Positions 45,739-54,447 are shown, counted from the first letter of the stretch. The stretch is 63,601 nucleotides of DNA from Acidobacteriota bacterium (GCA_016184455.1 JACPCS010000076.1:1-63601), one strand, 5' to 3'. Notes: generated by a model from the letters alone, not told the origin. A program made the numbers and translations.

Positions 45739-46309
45739 ACCGCAGGCCTGGCTACAGTCCGTACCGTGCAGCCGTATTGAAGAACCCCCGCCACCGCCAA
45801 CCCACGAACAGGCGCCGTTGAAGCTGTTCCGCGTCACGCCGAAATCGCGAACAACCTCGCCAGGTTTGCCGAAATCTGAGCGTCCCTGAAATCGGCAAAG
45901 AGTAGGCTCCGCCGACTAACGCATTGACGCTCAGGGTTCGGCGTGACTCATGACGTGAACAACGTGAGTTGCGCCGTCGGATTCGACGGCGACACGAACG
46001 TGATTATCCAACCCATGTCCATAGCCACTTGGAATCCAAACAAGTCGGTGTAGCAGCTACTCTTGAAGTAGACCGCCTTCACACGGCCGCAGCCAATCAC
46101 GGTCCGTCTGCAATCGGCCGGAGGCCGCAACCCGTTGACGGCCGGAATCGTCGCACTCCTGACGGTGTCTGTACGGTTGCCGTGTTGGCTGCAAGCGTCG
46201 TGGATATGTGCGAACCGCTCGCAGCCAACCACCGCCGCGACGATGAGCGCCTGACGCGAACGAGCCCTAACTAACGGGAGAACGCCGCCGCGGAACGGCG
46301 GTCAGAGCG
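45739..46309. other. Gene-poor stretch with inverted repeats
   Basis: No convincing gene is seen here apart from the weak minus-strand frame at 45948-46232. GTCACGCCGAA at 45833-45843 and TTCGGCGTGAC at 45937-45947 form an 11-base inverted repeat that encloses further shorter pairs (TTTGCCGA/TCGGCAAA and TGAGCGTC/GACGCTCA). CCGCCGCGGAACGGCGG at about 46287-46303 can form a hairpin. The composition differs somewhat from flanking genes, which suggests the remains of an inserted segment. Confidence 0.6.
45948..46232 (-). CDS. Doubtful small hypothetical protein
   Basis: A 94-residue frame from a GTG. An in-frame upstream extension reads ALIVAAVVGCERF, which resembles a lipoprotein signal with a Cys after VVG, but I see no clear start codon or ribosome site for it. 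The frame ends with a hydrophobic patch (MGWIITFVSPSNPTAQL). Codon usage is less GC-biased at third positions than in neighbouring genes. It could be a degraded or foreign gene. Confidence 0.25.
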   Translation of the reverse strand: MVGCERFAHIHDACSQHGNRTDTVRSATIPAVNGLRPPADCRRTVIGCGRVKAVYFKSSCYTDLFGFQVAMDMGWIITFVSPSNPTAQLTLFTS

Positions 46310-46380
46310 AGGAACTCGGAACCAGGAACGCGGAACCGAACGTGAACACGAACCGAGAACCGAGAAGCGAGAAGTGTGAA
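46310..46380. repeat. Degenerate repeats with 7-base period (GGAACCx / CGAGAAx)
   Basis: Units GGAACTC, GGAACCA, GGAACGC and GGAACCG, then CCGAGAA, CCGAGAA, GCGAGAA, follow each other in 7-base register. They end just before the selD stop codon (46392). Confidence 0.8.
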
Positions 46381-46391
46381 CGGCGTGAGGT

Positions 46392-47423
46392 CTACACGAG
46401 CCTGACGCTCACAACCTCCGCCGCGGTGGCATAGCCGACACGCCTCGTGGCCTCGATGCCCTTCGCGTGCAGGTCCTCCACGAAGGCATCGGCGCGCTCG
46501 GCGGGGAGCGCGATCAGCAGCCCTCCCGATGTCTGCGGATCGAGCGCGACCTCGAGCAGATCAGCGGGAATCTTCGGGTCGATGAACGTCTTGTTCCGCA
46601 GGTAGTCGCGATTGCGCCGGCAGCCGCCCGTGAGGCAGCCCTGCTGCGCAAGCCGCCGCACGCCGGGCAGCAGCGGCAGCGCCTTCGCCTCGAGCACGAT
46701 GGTCACGCCGCTCCCGCTCGCCATCTCGAACGCGTGCCCCAGCAGCCCGAAGCCGGTGACATCGGAGCAGGCGTGAACCGGAAAGGTCCGCATGAGGGCC
46801 GACGCGGTGTCGTTCAGCCGCACCATCGACGCCACCGCCGCGCGCACGCTCGCCGGCGACGCCTTCCGCCGCTTGAGCCCGGTCGTGATGATGCCGGTGC
46901 CGAGCGGCTTGGTGAGCACGAGCGCGTCGCCCGGCTGGACGCCAATGTTGCGGACCACGCGATCCGGATGGATCACGCCCGTCACCGCCATCCCGTACTT
47001 CAGCTCCTCGTCGATGATGCTGTGGCCGCCGATGACGACCGCTCCCGCCGCACGGACGCGCTCGGAGCCGCCGCGGATGATGTCGGTCAGGATCTCGAGA
47101 TCGAGCTTCCCACGCGGAAAGCCGACGATGTTGAGCGCGGTGGTCGGCTCGCCGCCCATCGCGTAGACGTCGCTCAGCGCGTTGGCGGCCGCAATCTGGC
47201 CGAACGTGTAGGGGTCGTCGACGATCGGCGTGAAGAAATCGACGGTGTTGACGATCGCCAGGTCGTCGCGCAGGCGGAACACTCCCGCGTCGTCGGACGT
47301 CTCCGTGCCGACGATGAGGTTCGGGTGGTCGGCCGGGCCGAGCTTGGCCGCTCAACCTGCCGCCGCCACCTGCTGCGTCAGCCCGAGGAGCTTCGTCCGC
47401 TTGCGGCCGGTGACCTTTGCCAT
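46392..47423 (-). CDS. selD: Selenide, water dikinase (selenophosphate synthetase), itself a selenoprotein
   Basis: SelD uses ATP to make selenophosphate, the selenium donor for Sec-tRNA. The true start is ATG 47423, giving 343 residues with Sec at codon 24 (TGA at 47354-47352). The context reads AAAG-Sec-AAKLGP, the position where SelD carries its catalytic Cys or Sec. After it comes GTETSDDAGVFRL, then ANALSDVYAMGG, the glycine-rich segments of the AIR-synthase fold and a C-terminal LDPQTSGGLL. Reading from the ATG after the TGA would drop the catalytic residue. GC-rich inverted sequence follows the TGA, but I cannot pick out one clear SECIS stem. Its 5' end overlaps selB by 46 bases. Confidence 0.93.
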
Positions 47424-49318
47424 CGTCTGAGCCGTCTCGTGTCGCCCATCCGGATCGTCACGCCTTCGCGATCCAGGTGCTCCAGCAAGGGAATAGCGTA
47501 CTTCCTCGTCGTCTGAAAGCGATCGCGGAACATGGCGGGGGTAATGTCGTCCGTTTCGGTGAACTGCTCGCGGAGCGCGCGCGTCACGGCGTCGATGCTC
47601 TCGCGCAGAAAATACAGGTCTCCGCCGACGCGGACCACGATGCGATCGCGTTCCAGGACACGCAGCACCTGCAGCAGCCGTCCTTCGTCGAGGCCCATGT
47701 CGACCGCCATCTGCCGGACGCCCGGAGGCGCCATCGGCGTGCGTGCGAGCAACGCACGCAGACGGTCGGCCACGTCCTGCTCCTCCGACCGGAGCGCAAC
47801 GCGGTGCCCGGGGAGGCGCAGCAGGTTCCCTTCACGGGCGACGAGCCCGTCGCGTTCCAGCTGCGCGACGAATGCGCGGAACGCTCTGGCAGCCGCCGGT
47901 ATCGGGAGCTGCTCGCGCACGGCCTCGATGTCGGCGCCCGGCTCGAGGGGCCGGCCGGCATGAAACGCGCGCAGCGCATTGACCACTGCGGTCTGGAGCA
48001 CGCGCCATTTCCGGGCCGTCGAGTAGAGCAGGTCGTCGTCTTCGGACAGCCTGACGATTGCGTCGTGCCCCGCGACGCGCTCGCGCGTCTCCTCGGCCCG
48101 CAGGTTCAGGAAGTGGTACAGGGGTGAGAGGGGCGTCGCGAACTCGGGCTGCTCGTCCAGGAACCGCTCGGCCAGCGCGCCAGGCTCGGTCGATCGAAGC
48201 GCCTGCAGCCGCGCCTCGAGCGTCGGGTCGCCACGCCGGTGCACCCGCGGCCAGGGATGCAGGACGATCCCGCCGCCGAGCGTCCGCTGAGCGGTTTCGT
48301 CGCGCACGATGAACCGATCGCCGCGGAGCGCCAGCAGCGAGTCCGTCACGGAAATCTGGCAGAACGCCGACTGGCCCGGCTCGATCGCCTCGTGGGCGAG
48401 CACGATGGCCTTTCCGAGCCGTTCGGCTGTGCCCATGTGCACCCGCACGCGCTGATGATTGCGGATCGGAACGGTCGCCGTCGGCCGTACTTCGACGATC
48501 GCGTCAAACCGATCCGAGGTCATCGTCAGATGCTCGTCGCAGAGCACATGGCCGCGCTCGATCGCGGGCCTCTCCTGGCCTGCGAGGTTCAGCGCCACAC
48601 GCTGTCCCCAGGTCGCGCGATCGACCGCCTCGCCGTGGACCTGCACGCTCCGCACGCGGAACACCTGGCCGCCTGGCAGGCTGCGCAGGCGGTCGCCGGC
48701 GCGCACCTCGCCCTCGAGCGCCGTGCCCGTGATGATGAGCCCGTGGCCATGGAGCACGAACGCGCGGTCCACCGGCAGGCGGAAATAGCCGGCCGGCGGC
48801 GTGCGATCGATGCGGCGCAGGCCATCGGCGATCGCCGTGAGCAGACGGTCGAGCCCTTGACCCGTGACGGACGAACAGGGGACGACCGGCGCGCCTTCGA
48901 GCGACGTGCCGGCCGCGAGGCGCTCGATCTCGGTGGTGACCTCGGCCGCGCGCGCCGCCGTGGCCAGATCGATCTTCGTGAGCACGAAGGCGGCCCGCAT
49001 GACGCCGAGCAGGTGCAGGATCTCGAGGTGCTCCACCGTCTGCGGCATCACGCCGTCGTCGGCGGCGACGGTGAAGAGCACGAGATCGACGCCGTGCGAC
49101 CCGGCGACCATCGTGCGGATGAAGCGCTCGTGCCCGGGCACGTCGATGACGCCGGCGCGCGTGCCGTCGGGCAGGTCGAGGTGCGCGAAGCCGAGCTCGA
49201 TCGAGATGCCGCGCTCCTTTTCTTCCTTGAGGCGATCGGTGTCCGTGCCGGTCAGCGCCTTGACCAGGCTCGTCTTGCCGTGATCGATATGGCCGGCGGT
49301 GCCGATGATGAAAGGCAT
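47378..49318 (-). CDS. selB: Selenocysteine-specific elongation factor
   Basis: SelB brings Sec-tRNA to the ribosome at UGA codons marked by a SECIS element. The 646-residue protein has the GTPase motifs GTAGHIDHGKTSL, DVPGHERFIRTMVAGSHG and TKIDLA at the N-terminus, two EF-Tu-like beta-barrel domains, and a C-terminal region of winged-helix domains (DMGLDEGRLLQVLRVLERDR and FRDRFQTTRKYAIPLLEHLD) that binds SECIS RNA. The length is normal. It lies 6 bases downstream of selA and overlaps selD, so the three genes form one minus-strand operon in the order selA-selB-selD. Confidence 0.95.
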   Translation of the reverse strand: MPFIIGTAGHIDHGKTSLVKALTGTDTDRLKEEKERGISIELGFAHLDLPDGTRAGVIDVPGHERFIRTMVAGSHGVDLVLFTVAADDGVMPQTVEHLEILHLLGVMRAAFVLTKIDLATAARAAEVTTEIERLAAGTSLEGAPVVPCSSVTGQGLDRLLTAIADGLRRIDRTPPAGYFRLPVDRAFVLHGHGLIITGTALEGEVRAGDRLRSLPGGQVFRVRSVQVHGEAVDRATWGQRVALNLAGQERPAIERGHVLCDEHLTMTSDRFDAIVEVRPTATVPIRNHQRVRVHMGTAERLGKAIVLAHEAIEPGQSAFCQISVTDSLLALRGDRFIVRDETAQRTLGGGIVLHPWPRVHRRGDPTLEARLQALRSTEPGALAERFLDEQPEFATPLSPLYHFLNLRAEETRERVAGHDAIVRLSEDDDLLYSTARKWRVLQTAVVNALRAFHAGRPLEPGADIEAVREQLPIPAAARAFRAFVAQLERDGLVAREGNLLRLPGHRVALRSEEQDVADRLRALLARTPMAPPGVRQMAVDMGLDEGRLLQVLRVLERDRIVVRVGGDLYFLRESIDAVTRALREQFTETDDITPAMFRDRFQTTRKYAIPLLEHLDREGVTIRMGDTRRLRRWQRSPAASGRSSSG

Positions 49319-49324
49319 GGCCGG

Positions 49325-50698
49325 CTAGTCCGTCCAGTGCGGGACGAGATCGGCAGGATCCCAGATCGTGCGGACGTCGAGCAGGAACCGATCGCTCTTG
49401 ATACGACCAATGATGGGCGGCGTGGCCTGGCGGAAGCGCTCGGCCAGCCGCGTCGCGCTCAACTCGTCGTGCTGCACCACGATGACGGCGGTCGGAATCT
49501 CTTCCGTGGGCAACGCGCCGCTGCCGATCTGTGACGTGTCGCGCTCGATCGACAGTCTGAACTCCGGGCCAAACGCCCGCCGGAGTGCCTCGACCGCCGC
49601 TGTGGCCGTCGCCTCGATCTCGGCCAGCGGACGGGCGCACGCACGGAGCGCCGGAATGTCTCGCACGATGTCCGGCGACTGGCGATAGAGGCGGAGCGTC
49701 GCCTCGAGCGCGGCAATCGTCAGCTTGTCGCAGCGCAACGCGCGGTGCAGCGGGTTGGCGCGCAGCTTCGCGACGTGCGACGCCTTGCCGACGATGAGCC
49801 CGGCCTGCGGGCCGCCGAGCACCTTGTCGCCGCTGAACGTCACCAGATCCGCGCCACGCGCCACGCGATCGGCCACCACCGGCTCCTGCGGCAGACCGAA
49901 GCCGCTCAGATCGACCAGCGCACCGCTCCCGAGGTCCTCCATCACGGGAATGCCGCGCGTCCGTCCGAGGGCCACCAGCTCCGGCAGCTTGACGTCCGCC
50001 ACGAAGCCGACGATGCGGTAGTTGCTCGTGTGGACCTTGAGCAGCAGCGCGGTTCGATCGGAGATCGCGGCCTCGTAGTCGGCGGGATGCGTGCGATTGG
50101 TCGTGCCCACTTCGCGGAGCACGGCGCCGCTCCTCGCCATGATCTCGGGAATGCGGAACGCGCCGCCGATCTCGATCAGCTCCCCGCGCGAGACGACCAC
50201 GTCCCTGCCGTTTGCGAGCGTATTCAGCGCCAGCAGCACGGCGGCCGCATTGTTGTTGACGACGGTCGCCGCCTCGGCGCCCGTGAGCGCCACGAGCAGC
50301 TCTTCGACGCCCTGGTCGCGGCGTCCGCGCTCGCCGCGCGCGAGGTCGTACTCGAGCGTGACCGGGTGTGTCGCCGCCGTCACGACCGCGTCGACGGCGG
50401 CCTGGGGCAACAGCGCGCGCCCGAGATTTGTGTGGAGCACGGTGCCGGTCGCATTGACGACCCGCTGCAGCCGGCTGTCGCGGGAGGCGGTCACCCTGGC
50501 TTCGACGCGACCGACAATGGCGTCGATCTCGAGCGCCGCCGGATCGACCGGCTGCCCGTTGCGGACGGCGGCGCGCAGGTCATCGAGCACGCTGCGGCAC
50601 GCGTCGACGACCAGGTCGCGGTTGACGCGCGCCAGCAGCCGCGCCGTCGTGGGGTGCTCGAGCAGGCGACTCACGGCGGGAAGTTCGCGCAGCGTCAC
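49325..50698 (-). CDS. selA: L-seryl-tRNA(Sec) selenium transferase
   Basis: SelA converts Ser-tRNA(Sec) to Sec-tRNA(Sec) with selenophosphate and pyridoxal phosphate. The 457-residue protein has the usual VNATGTVLHTNLGRALLP near residue 85, VNNNAAAVLLALNTLA, a GTTNRT motif, and FSGDKVLGGPQAG, whose Lys binds PLP. The length is normal. It is the first gene of the selA-selB-selD operon, and its start is only 41 bases from the divergent tRNA-Sec gene, so promoters for both must lie within this short space or inside the coding ends. Confidence 0.96.
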   Translation of the reverse strand: MTLRELPAVSRLLEHPTTARLLARVNRDLVVDACRSVLDDLRAAVRNGQPVDPAALEIDAIVGRVEARVTASRDSRLQRVVNATGTVLHTNLGRALLPQAAVDAVVTAATHPVTLEYDLARGERGRRDQGVEELLVALTGAEAATVVNNNAAAVLLALNTLANGRDVVVSRGELIEIGGAFRIPEIMARSGAVLREVGTTNRTHPADYEAAISDRTALLLKVHTSNYRIVGFVADVKLPELVALGRTRGIPVMEDLGSGALVDLSGFGLPQEPVVADRVARGADLVTFSGDKVLGGPQAGLIVGKASHVAKLRANPLHRALRCDKLTIAALEATLRLYRQSPDIVRDIPALRACARPLAEIEATATAAVEALRRAFGPEFRLSIERDTSQIGSGALPTEEIPTAVIVVQHDELSATRLAERFRQATPPIIGRIKSDRFLLDVRTIWDPADLVPHWTD

Positions 50699-50739
50699 GG
50701 CGAGCTCCGCGCCGGATAGTAGGATGGGAAGACGCGCGC

Positions 50740-50834
50740 GGAGAAGGAAGGTGCCCGGTGGTGCCGCTGGTCTTCAAAACCAGTCTGGAGCCCGTAAGGG
50801 CTCTGGAGGGTTCGACTCCCTCCCTTCTCCGCCA
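50740..50834 (+). tRNA. selC: tRNA-Sec (anticodon UCA)
   Basis: A 95-base tRNA with an 8-bp acceptor stem (50740-50747 with 50823-50830), discriminator G at 50831 and encoded CCA. The anticodon stem CTGGT/ACCAG at 50767-50771 and 50779-50783 encloses the loop CTTCAAA with TCA at 50774-50776. A long variable arm with GAGCCC-GTAA-GGGCTC and a TTCGA T-loop follow. The 8-bp acceptor stem, long extra arm and UCA anticodon are diagnostic for bacterial tRNA-Sec. It diverges from selA. Confidence 0.97.
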
Positions 50835-50839
50835 CTTCT

Positions 50840-50913
50840 GGTTGGTGGTTGGTGGTTGGTAGTTGGTGGTTGAGTGCGGTGGGTTCATACCACCAACCAC
50901 CAACCACCAACCA
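50840..50913. repeat. Inverted array of GGTTGGT units (7-base period)
   Basis: The left arm has about four GGTTGGT units in register. The right arm has the complementary ACCAACC units after an intervening TTGAGTGCGGTGGGTTCATA stretch. It lies between the tRNA-Sec gene and the 3' end of the convergent selenoprotein gene, where it could act as a bidirectional terminator. Confidence 0.85.
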
Positions 50914-50924
50914 CGAACGAGGTC

Positions 50925-52082
50925 TTACCGCGACTGCGGCGGCTGCGGCGCGCCCGGCACGAGCCCATGCATCGCCACCTTCCACGTGAGCGGCAGCGAC
51001 ACCGGGTTGTAGCAGATCTTGTCGTCGCACGCCTGGTACTCGAGCGTGCCCGACAGCACCAGCTCGGTCTTGCCGGCAAACGCCTTGCGCGCCTCCGCTG
51101 TCGCCTCGGGCACGACGTCTATCAGCAGTGTGAACGGCTTCTGATACACCGGCACGCGCTCGTTCAGCGGCTTGAAGTGATAGATCTCCGACGCCGGATA
51201 GCGGATGGCGCCGGTCCGGATGTGCAGCTGCGGCGCGACGGTCACGCCGATGACGCGGTAGTTCGACGCGCCCGGCGCGTAGACGTGCATGCCGCGCTTC
51301 GGCGTGATGTCGAGCGCAATCGTGAAGCGCGTGCCGAGCGACACCGACGCGTCGCTCGGGTACGTCCGCAGCTCCAGATGGTCGGTCGACGCCTGCGTCG
51401 CCTGCACCGGTGAGCTGCCGGCGCCCAGCCGCAGCAGGATGTTCGACGTGGTGGTCCGCTCCCAGTAGTAATCCTCGAAGAAGCGCGACGTCACGCGCCC
51501 CTGCCGGTCGACGATGAACGTCCCCGGGAAGGGGATGCCGCGGAGCCGCTCGCTCGGCTCGTTGACCGTGGCGAACACGGCGAGATCCGCCCGCACCGCC
51601 GGATCCTTCCCGTTCGGCCCGAGCGCTTCCTCCACCACGGTGTTCAGGATGCCGTAGCGTGTGATCGTCGCCGAGCCGACGTCGCTCAGCAGCGGGAATG
51701 TGATCCCGTGGCGCGTGGTGTAGTCGGCCAGGATCTGCTGCGAGTCGTAGCTGATCCCCACCAGCCCGAGGCCGTTCTTGCGGAGCTCTTCGACGCGTCC
51801 TTGCAGCTCGACGAGCTGCGTGCGGCAGAACGGTCACCAGTCCGCCGAGCGGTAGAAGACGATCATCGCGCCGCGCGGTCCCATGATCGACTGCAGGGTC
51901 TGCATGCGGCCGGTCTGATCGGGGAGGTTGAAATCGGGAACCCGGTCGCCTACCTGCGGCCCGAGCTTCGACACGTCGACGCGCTGTCGGCCACTCTGCG
52001 CGCCCTGCCCGCCTGCGGGGACGGCCAGCGCGAGCACGACCGCAAGCGACAGCGCCGCAGCACTCGACAGGGACGTTCTCAT
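50925..52082 (-). CDS. Selenoprotein: secreted AhpC/TSA-type redoxin fused to DsbD-alpha-like domain
   Basis: The gene starts at ATG 52082 with a signal peptide (MRTSLSSAAALSLAVVLALA). It has an in-frame TGA at 51836-51834, codon 83, and then runs to TAA at 50925, giving 385 residues if TGA is read as Sec. Around the TGA the protein reads FYRSADW-Sec-PFCRTQLVELQ. Cys-containing relatives have WCPFC there, so Sec replaces the first Cys of a CxxC-like redox pair. The reading frame stays open and homologous on both sides: VGDRVPDFNLPDQTG before, GISYDSQQILADY after. The C-terminal third (YQACDDKICYNPVSLPL) carries a two-Cys motif like DsbD's alpha domain. It stands directly beside tRNA-Sec and selA. 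Likely role: periplasmic thiol-disulfide or peroxide reduction (inference). Confidence 0.9.
51803..51836 (-). promoter_or_regulatory. Bacterial SECIS element of the redoxin selenoprotein
   Basis: On the minus strand the UGA (51836-51834) is followed, after about 14 bases, by a perfect 7-bp stem GCAGCTC-GTC-GAGCTGC (51819-51803). The 3-base apical loop starts with G and lies about 21 bases from the UGA. That is the spacing and loop rule of bacterial SECIS elements. Confidence 0.75.
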
Positions 52083-52145
52083 GCGCACAGTATAATCACA
52101 AATCACACTTCTCTTCAGCAGCGCGGTGCGCTGGATCACGCAATT

Positions 52146-53024
52146 GTGAAGGTTCTCACACACCGCCGCGATATCGCGCGGGTGGCCGCTCTGGCCGCGC
52201 TGCTCGCCCTCGGATGGTGGCTCCGCACCCTTCAACCGCTCAACCTCACCGCGGCGGTCGCGTGGCCCTGGACGGGCGCCACGATCACCGTCTACTACGT
52301 CGACGCTCCATATCTGTTCCCGCTCTCCCGGCGCGTGGCCGCCGATGCGGACCTGCCGCGGGCGGCCCTCGCGGCGCTGCTGGCCGGGCCGCCGGCGGGG
52401 AGCCGGCTCACCAGTGCCCTGCCGCCCGGCCTGGTGCTGCAATCGGCTGAGCTGGTCGACGACACGGCGCGGGTGTGGCTGGCAGGCTCGGCAGATGCCC
52501 TGCGTAACGCCACGCTTGGTGTGCCGGCGATCGTTGCGACGCTCACGCGTATCCCGGGGATCACCCGCGTGAGGCTCACCGTGGGCGGCGTTCCGATCAC
52601 GGACGCGCCGGCATACACGCGGTTGCTGTACTACCCATCGGATCGAGGGCTCGTGGCAGTGCCCGTCAACGCATCTCATCCGCGCGCCGCGCTCGAGGCG
52701 TTTCTGGCCGGCCCCCCGTCACTGGAGCTCACGCGGCTGCCGCTTGACGCGCGGCTGCTTGGCGCCGAGCTCGATCGCCAGGGCCTGTTCTCGCTCCGCT
52801 TCGCGTACACCCCGGGGGTGCGGACGCTCGCGCTCGAGCGGCCGGATCGCATGCGGCTTCTGCTGCTCGGCCTGATCGCCACGCTGACGGGGTATCCGGA
52901 AGTGCGCGCGGTGCAGCTCGATTTCGGCGGACAGTCGCGCCTGGGGCTCGGCGAGTGCAGCGACCTGCTGCGGACGCCGCAACCGCGCCCGGCGCTGTTG
53001 AATGATGAGCGGTTGATCCGATGA
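52146..53024 (+). CDS. GerMN-domain membrane-anchored protein
   Basis: A 292-residue protein starting at GTG 52146. It has an N-terminal transmembrane or signal segment (VAALAALLALGWWLRTL), then two GerMN-type repeats. The first includes TVYYVDAPYLFPLSRRV and ALAALLAGPPAGSRLTSALPPG; the second includes LLYYPSDRGLVAVPVN and ALEAFLAGPPSLELTRLPL. The stop overlaps the desulfurase ATG by four bases. GerMN domains occur in sporulation proteins and in many non-sporulating bacteria without a known job. Leading a selenium operon is unusual. Confidence 0.75.
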   Translation: MKVLTHRRDIARVAALAALLALGWWLRTLQPLNLTAAVAWPWTGATITVYYVDAPYLFPLSRRVAADADLPRAALAALLAGPPAGSRLTSALPPGLVLQSAELVDDTARVWLAGSADALRNATLGVPAIVATLTRIPGITRVRLTVGGVPITDAPAYTRLLYYPSDRGLVAVPVNASHPRAALEAFLAGPPSLELTRLPLDARLLGAELDRQGLFSLRFAYTPGVRTLALERPDRMRLLLLGLIATLTGYPEVRAVQLDFGGQSRLGLGECSDLLRTPQPRPALLNDERLIR

Positions 53025-54208
53025 TCTACTTCGACAACGCGGCGACGTCGTGGCCGAAGCCGCCGTCGGTCGCTGCTGCCATCCGGGAGCAGATGGCCGG
53101 CGCGGGCGGCAACCCCGGCCGGTCCGGGCACCGCTTGTCGATTGCCGCGGCCCGCGTGGTCGAGGAGACCCGTGAGGCCGTCGCGCGCCTGTTTCATATC
53201 GACAATCCGAGCCGCGTCGCGTTCACGACGAACGCGACCCATGCGCTCAACGTCGCGCTCTACGGGCTCATCCGTCCCGGCGATCGCGTGGTGACGACGA
53301 GCGTCGAGCACAACTCGGTGATGCGTCCGCTGCGACACCTCGAGACGACGGGCGTGTGCGTGGAGGTCGTCCCCTGTGATGCGAACGGCTCGATCGACGT
53401 GGGCCGGCTCGAGGATCGACTCGCGTCGGGCGCGCGTCTGCTGGTTGCCACGCACGCCTCGAATGTCGCGGGCACGATCCTGCCGATCGGCGAGATGGCC
53501 GCAGTGGCGCGAAGGCACGGGGCGCGGATCGTCGTGGACGCCGCGCAGACCGCCGGCACGATGCCGATCCATGTGGCGGCGCTCGGCATCGACGTGCTGG
53601 CGTTCACGGGGCACAAAGGGCTGTTCGGGCCGACGGGCACCGGCGGCCTGTACGTCCGCGAGGGGCTCGAGCTGCCGCCGCTTGTGCGCGGCGGAACGGG
53701 CAGCGACTCGGCGCACGAGGTTCAGCCTGATTTCATGCCCGATGCGCTCGAGAGCGGCACGCTCAACGTGGCGGGCATTGCCGGCCTCGGCGCTGGCGTC
53801 CGCTTCCTCATCGACGTTGGCGTCGAGGCCGTGCAGGCGCACGAACGCGCGCTGACGACGCGGTGTGTGGAGGGGCTGCGCGCGATGGAGGGGATTGCGG
53901 TATACGGTCCGGCCGATCCCGTTGCACGCTGCGGCATCGTCTCGTTCAGCGTCGCTGGCGCCTCGCCATCCGAGGTCGGGCTGCTGCTGGACGAGTCGTT
54001 CGGGATTCTGGCGAGAACGGGCCTGCACTGCGCGCCGGCGGCACATCGGACGCTCGGCACGTTTCCGACTGGCACGGTACGATTCGGATTCGGCTGGTTC
54101 AATACGGCGGCAGAGGTCGATGCGGCGATCGACGCCGTCCGCCAGATTGCGTCATGGGCACGGACACCTTCCAACGCTCGACTCCGCAACGCCCAATGGA
54201 CGGCCTGA
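53021..54208 (+). CDS. Cysteine desulfurase family protein (selenium-associated)
   Basis: A 395-residue PLP enzyme of the SufS/CsdB-like group. It opens MIYFDNAATSWPKPP. PLP-binding parts are TTNATHALNVAL, THASNVAGTILPIG and VDAAQTAGTMPI, with the Schiff-base Lys in AFTGHKGLFGPTG; the catalytic Cys is in ARTGLHCAPAAHRTLG. These enzymes release sulfur from cysteine or selenium from selenocysteine. Its place between selenium genes, with a DUF3343 partner overlapping its 3' end by 13 bases, fits the subgroup linked to selenium trafficking. Confidence 0.9.
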   Translation: MIYFDNAATSWPKPPSVAAAIREQMAGAGGNPGRSGHRLSIAAARVVEETREAVARLFHIDNPSRVAFTTNATHALNVALYGLIRPGDRVVTTSVEHNSVMRPLRHLETTGVCVEVVPCDANGSIDVGRLEDRLASGARLLVATHASNVAGTILPIGEMAAVARRHGARIVVDAAQTAGTMPIHVAALGIDVLAFTGHKGLFGPTGTGGLYVREGLELPPLVRGGTGSDSAHEVQPDFMPDALESGTLNVAGIAGLGAGVRFLIDVGVEAVQAHERALTTRCVEGLRAMEGIAVYGPADPVARCGIVSFSVAGASPSEVGLLLDESFGILARTGLHCAPAAHRTLGTFPTGTVRFGFGWFNTAAEVDAAIDAVRQIASWARTPSNARLRNAQWTA

Positions 54209-54447
54209 TCAGCTTTTTCGCGTCGCACCACGCCATCCGTGCGGAGACCGTGTTGAAGCGGCACGGCCACGCCGCGCGGCTCGTGCCGGGGCCGCGGGAG
54301 CTGAGCCCGAACTGTGGCGTGGCGCTGCGGTTCGAATTCGCGCGGCGCGATGAGGTCCTTCCGCTGCTGGCCATCCACCGCGTCCGGATCGACGGCGTGC
54401 ACGAGTACCGCCCGCGCACCGACGGCTGGGAGGCCGCGCCGCGATGA
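54196..54447 (+). CDS. DUF3343 protein, putative Se/S carrier
   Basis: An 83-residue protein with the complete family pattern: ISFFASHHAIRAETVLKRHG at the N-terminus and PGPRELSPNCGVALRF carrying the conserved Cys. DUF3343 proteins are annotated as putative selenium or sulfur carriers and travel with selenium genes. It starts inside the desulfurase 3' end (13-base overlap) and its stop overlaps the next ATG. The likely chain is desulfurase to this carrier to SelD (inference). Confidence 0.88.
   Translation: MDGLISFFASHHAIRAETVLKRHGHAARLVPGPRELSPNCGVALRFEFARRDEVLPLLAIHRVRIDGVHEYRPRTDGWEAAPR

Noticed and set aside
46262..46276. CCCTAACTAACGG, which resembles an integron attC core
   Set aside because: It does not match the RYYYAAC/GTTRRRY pair, no partner site with proper spacing is present, and no integrase gene is in the window.
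46392..47282. SelD starting after the TGA (MFRLRDD)
   Set aside because: That start removes the catalytic Sec position and the conserved GTETSDDAG segment, which are present in frame upstream.
52091..52096. TATAAT on the plus strand between the selenoprotein and the GerMN gene
   Set aside because: No -35 box at 16-18 bases on the plus strand. On the minus strand the overlapping TATACT would leave almost no leader, so I did not call a promoter.
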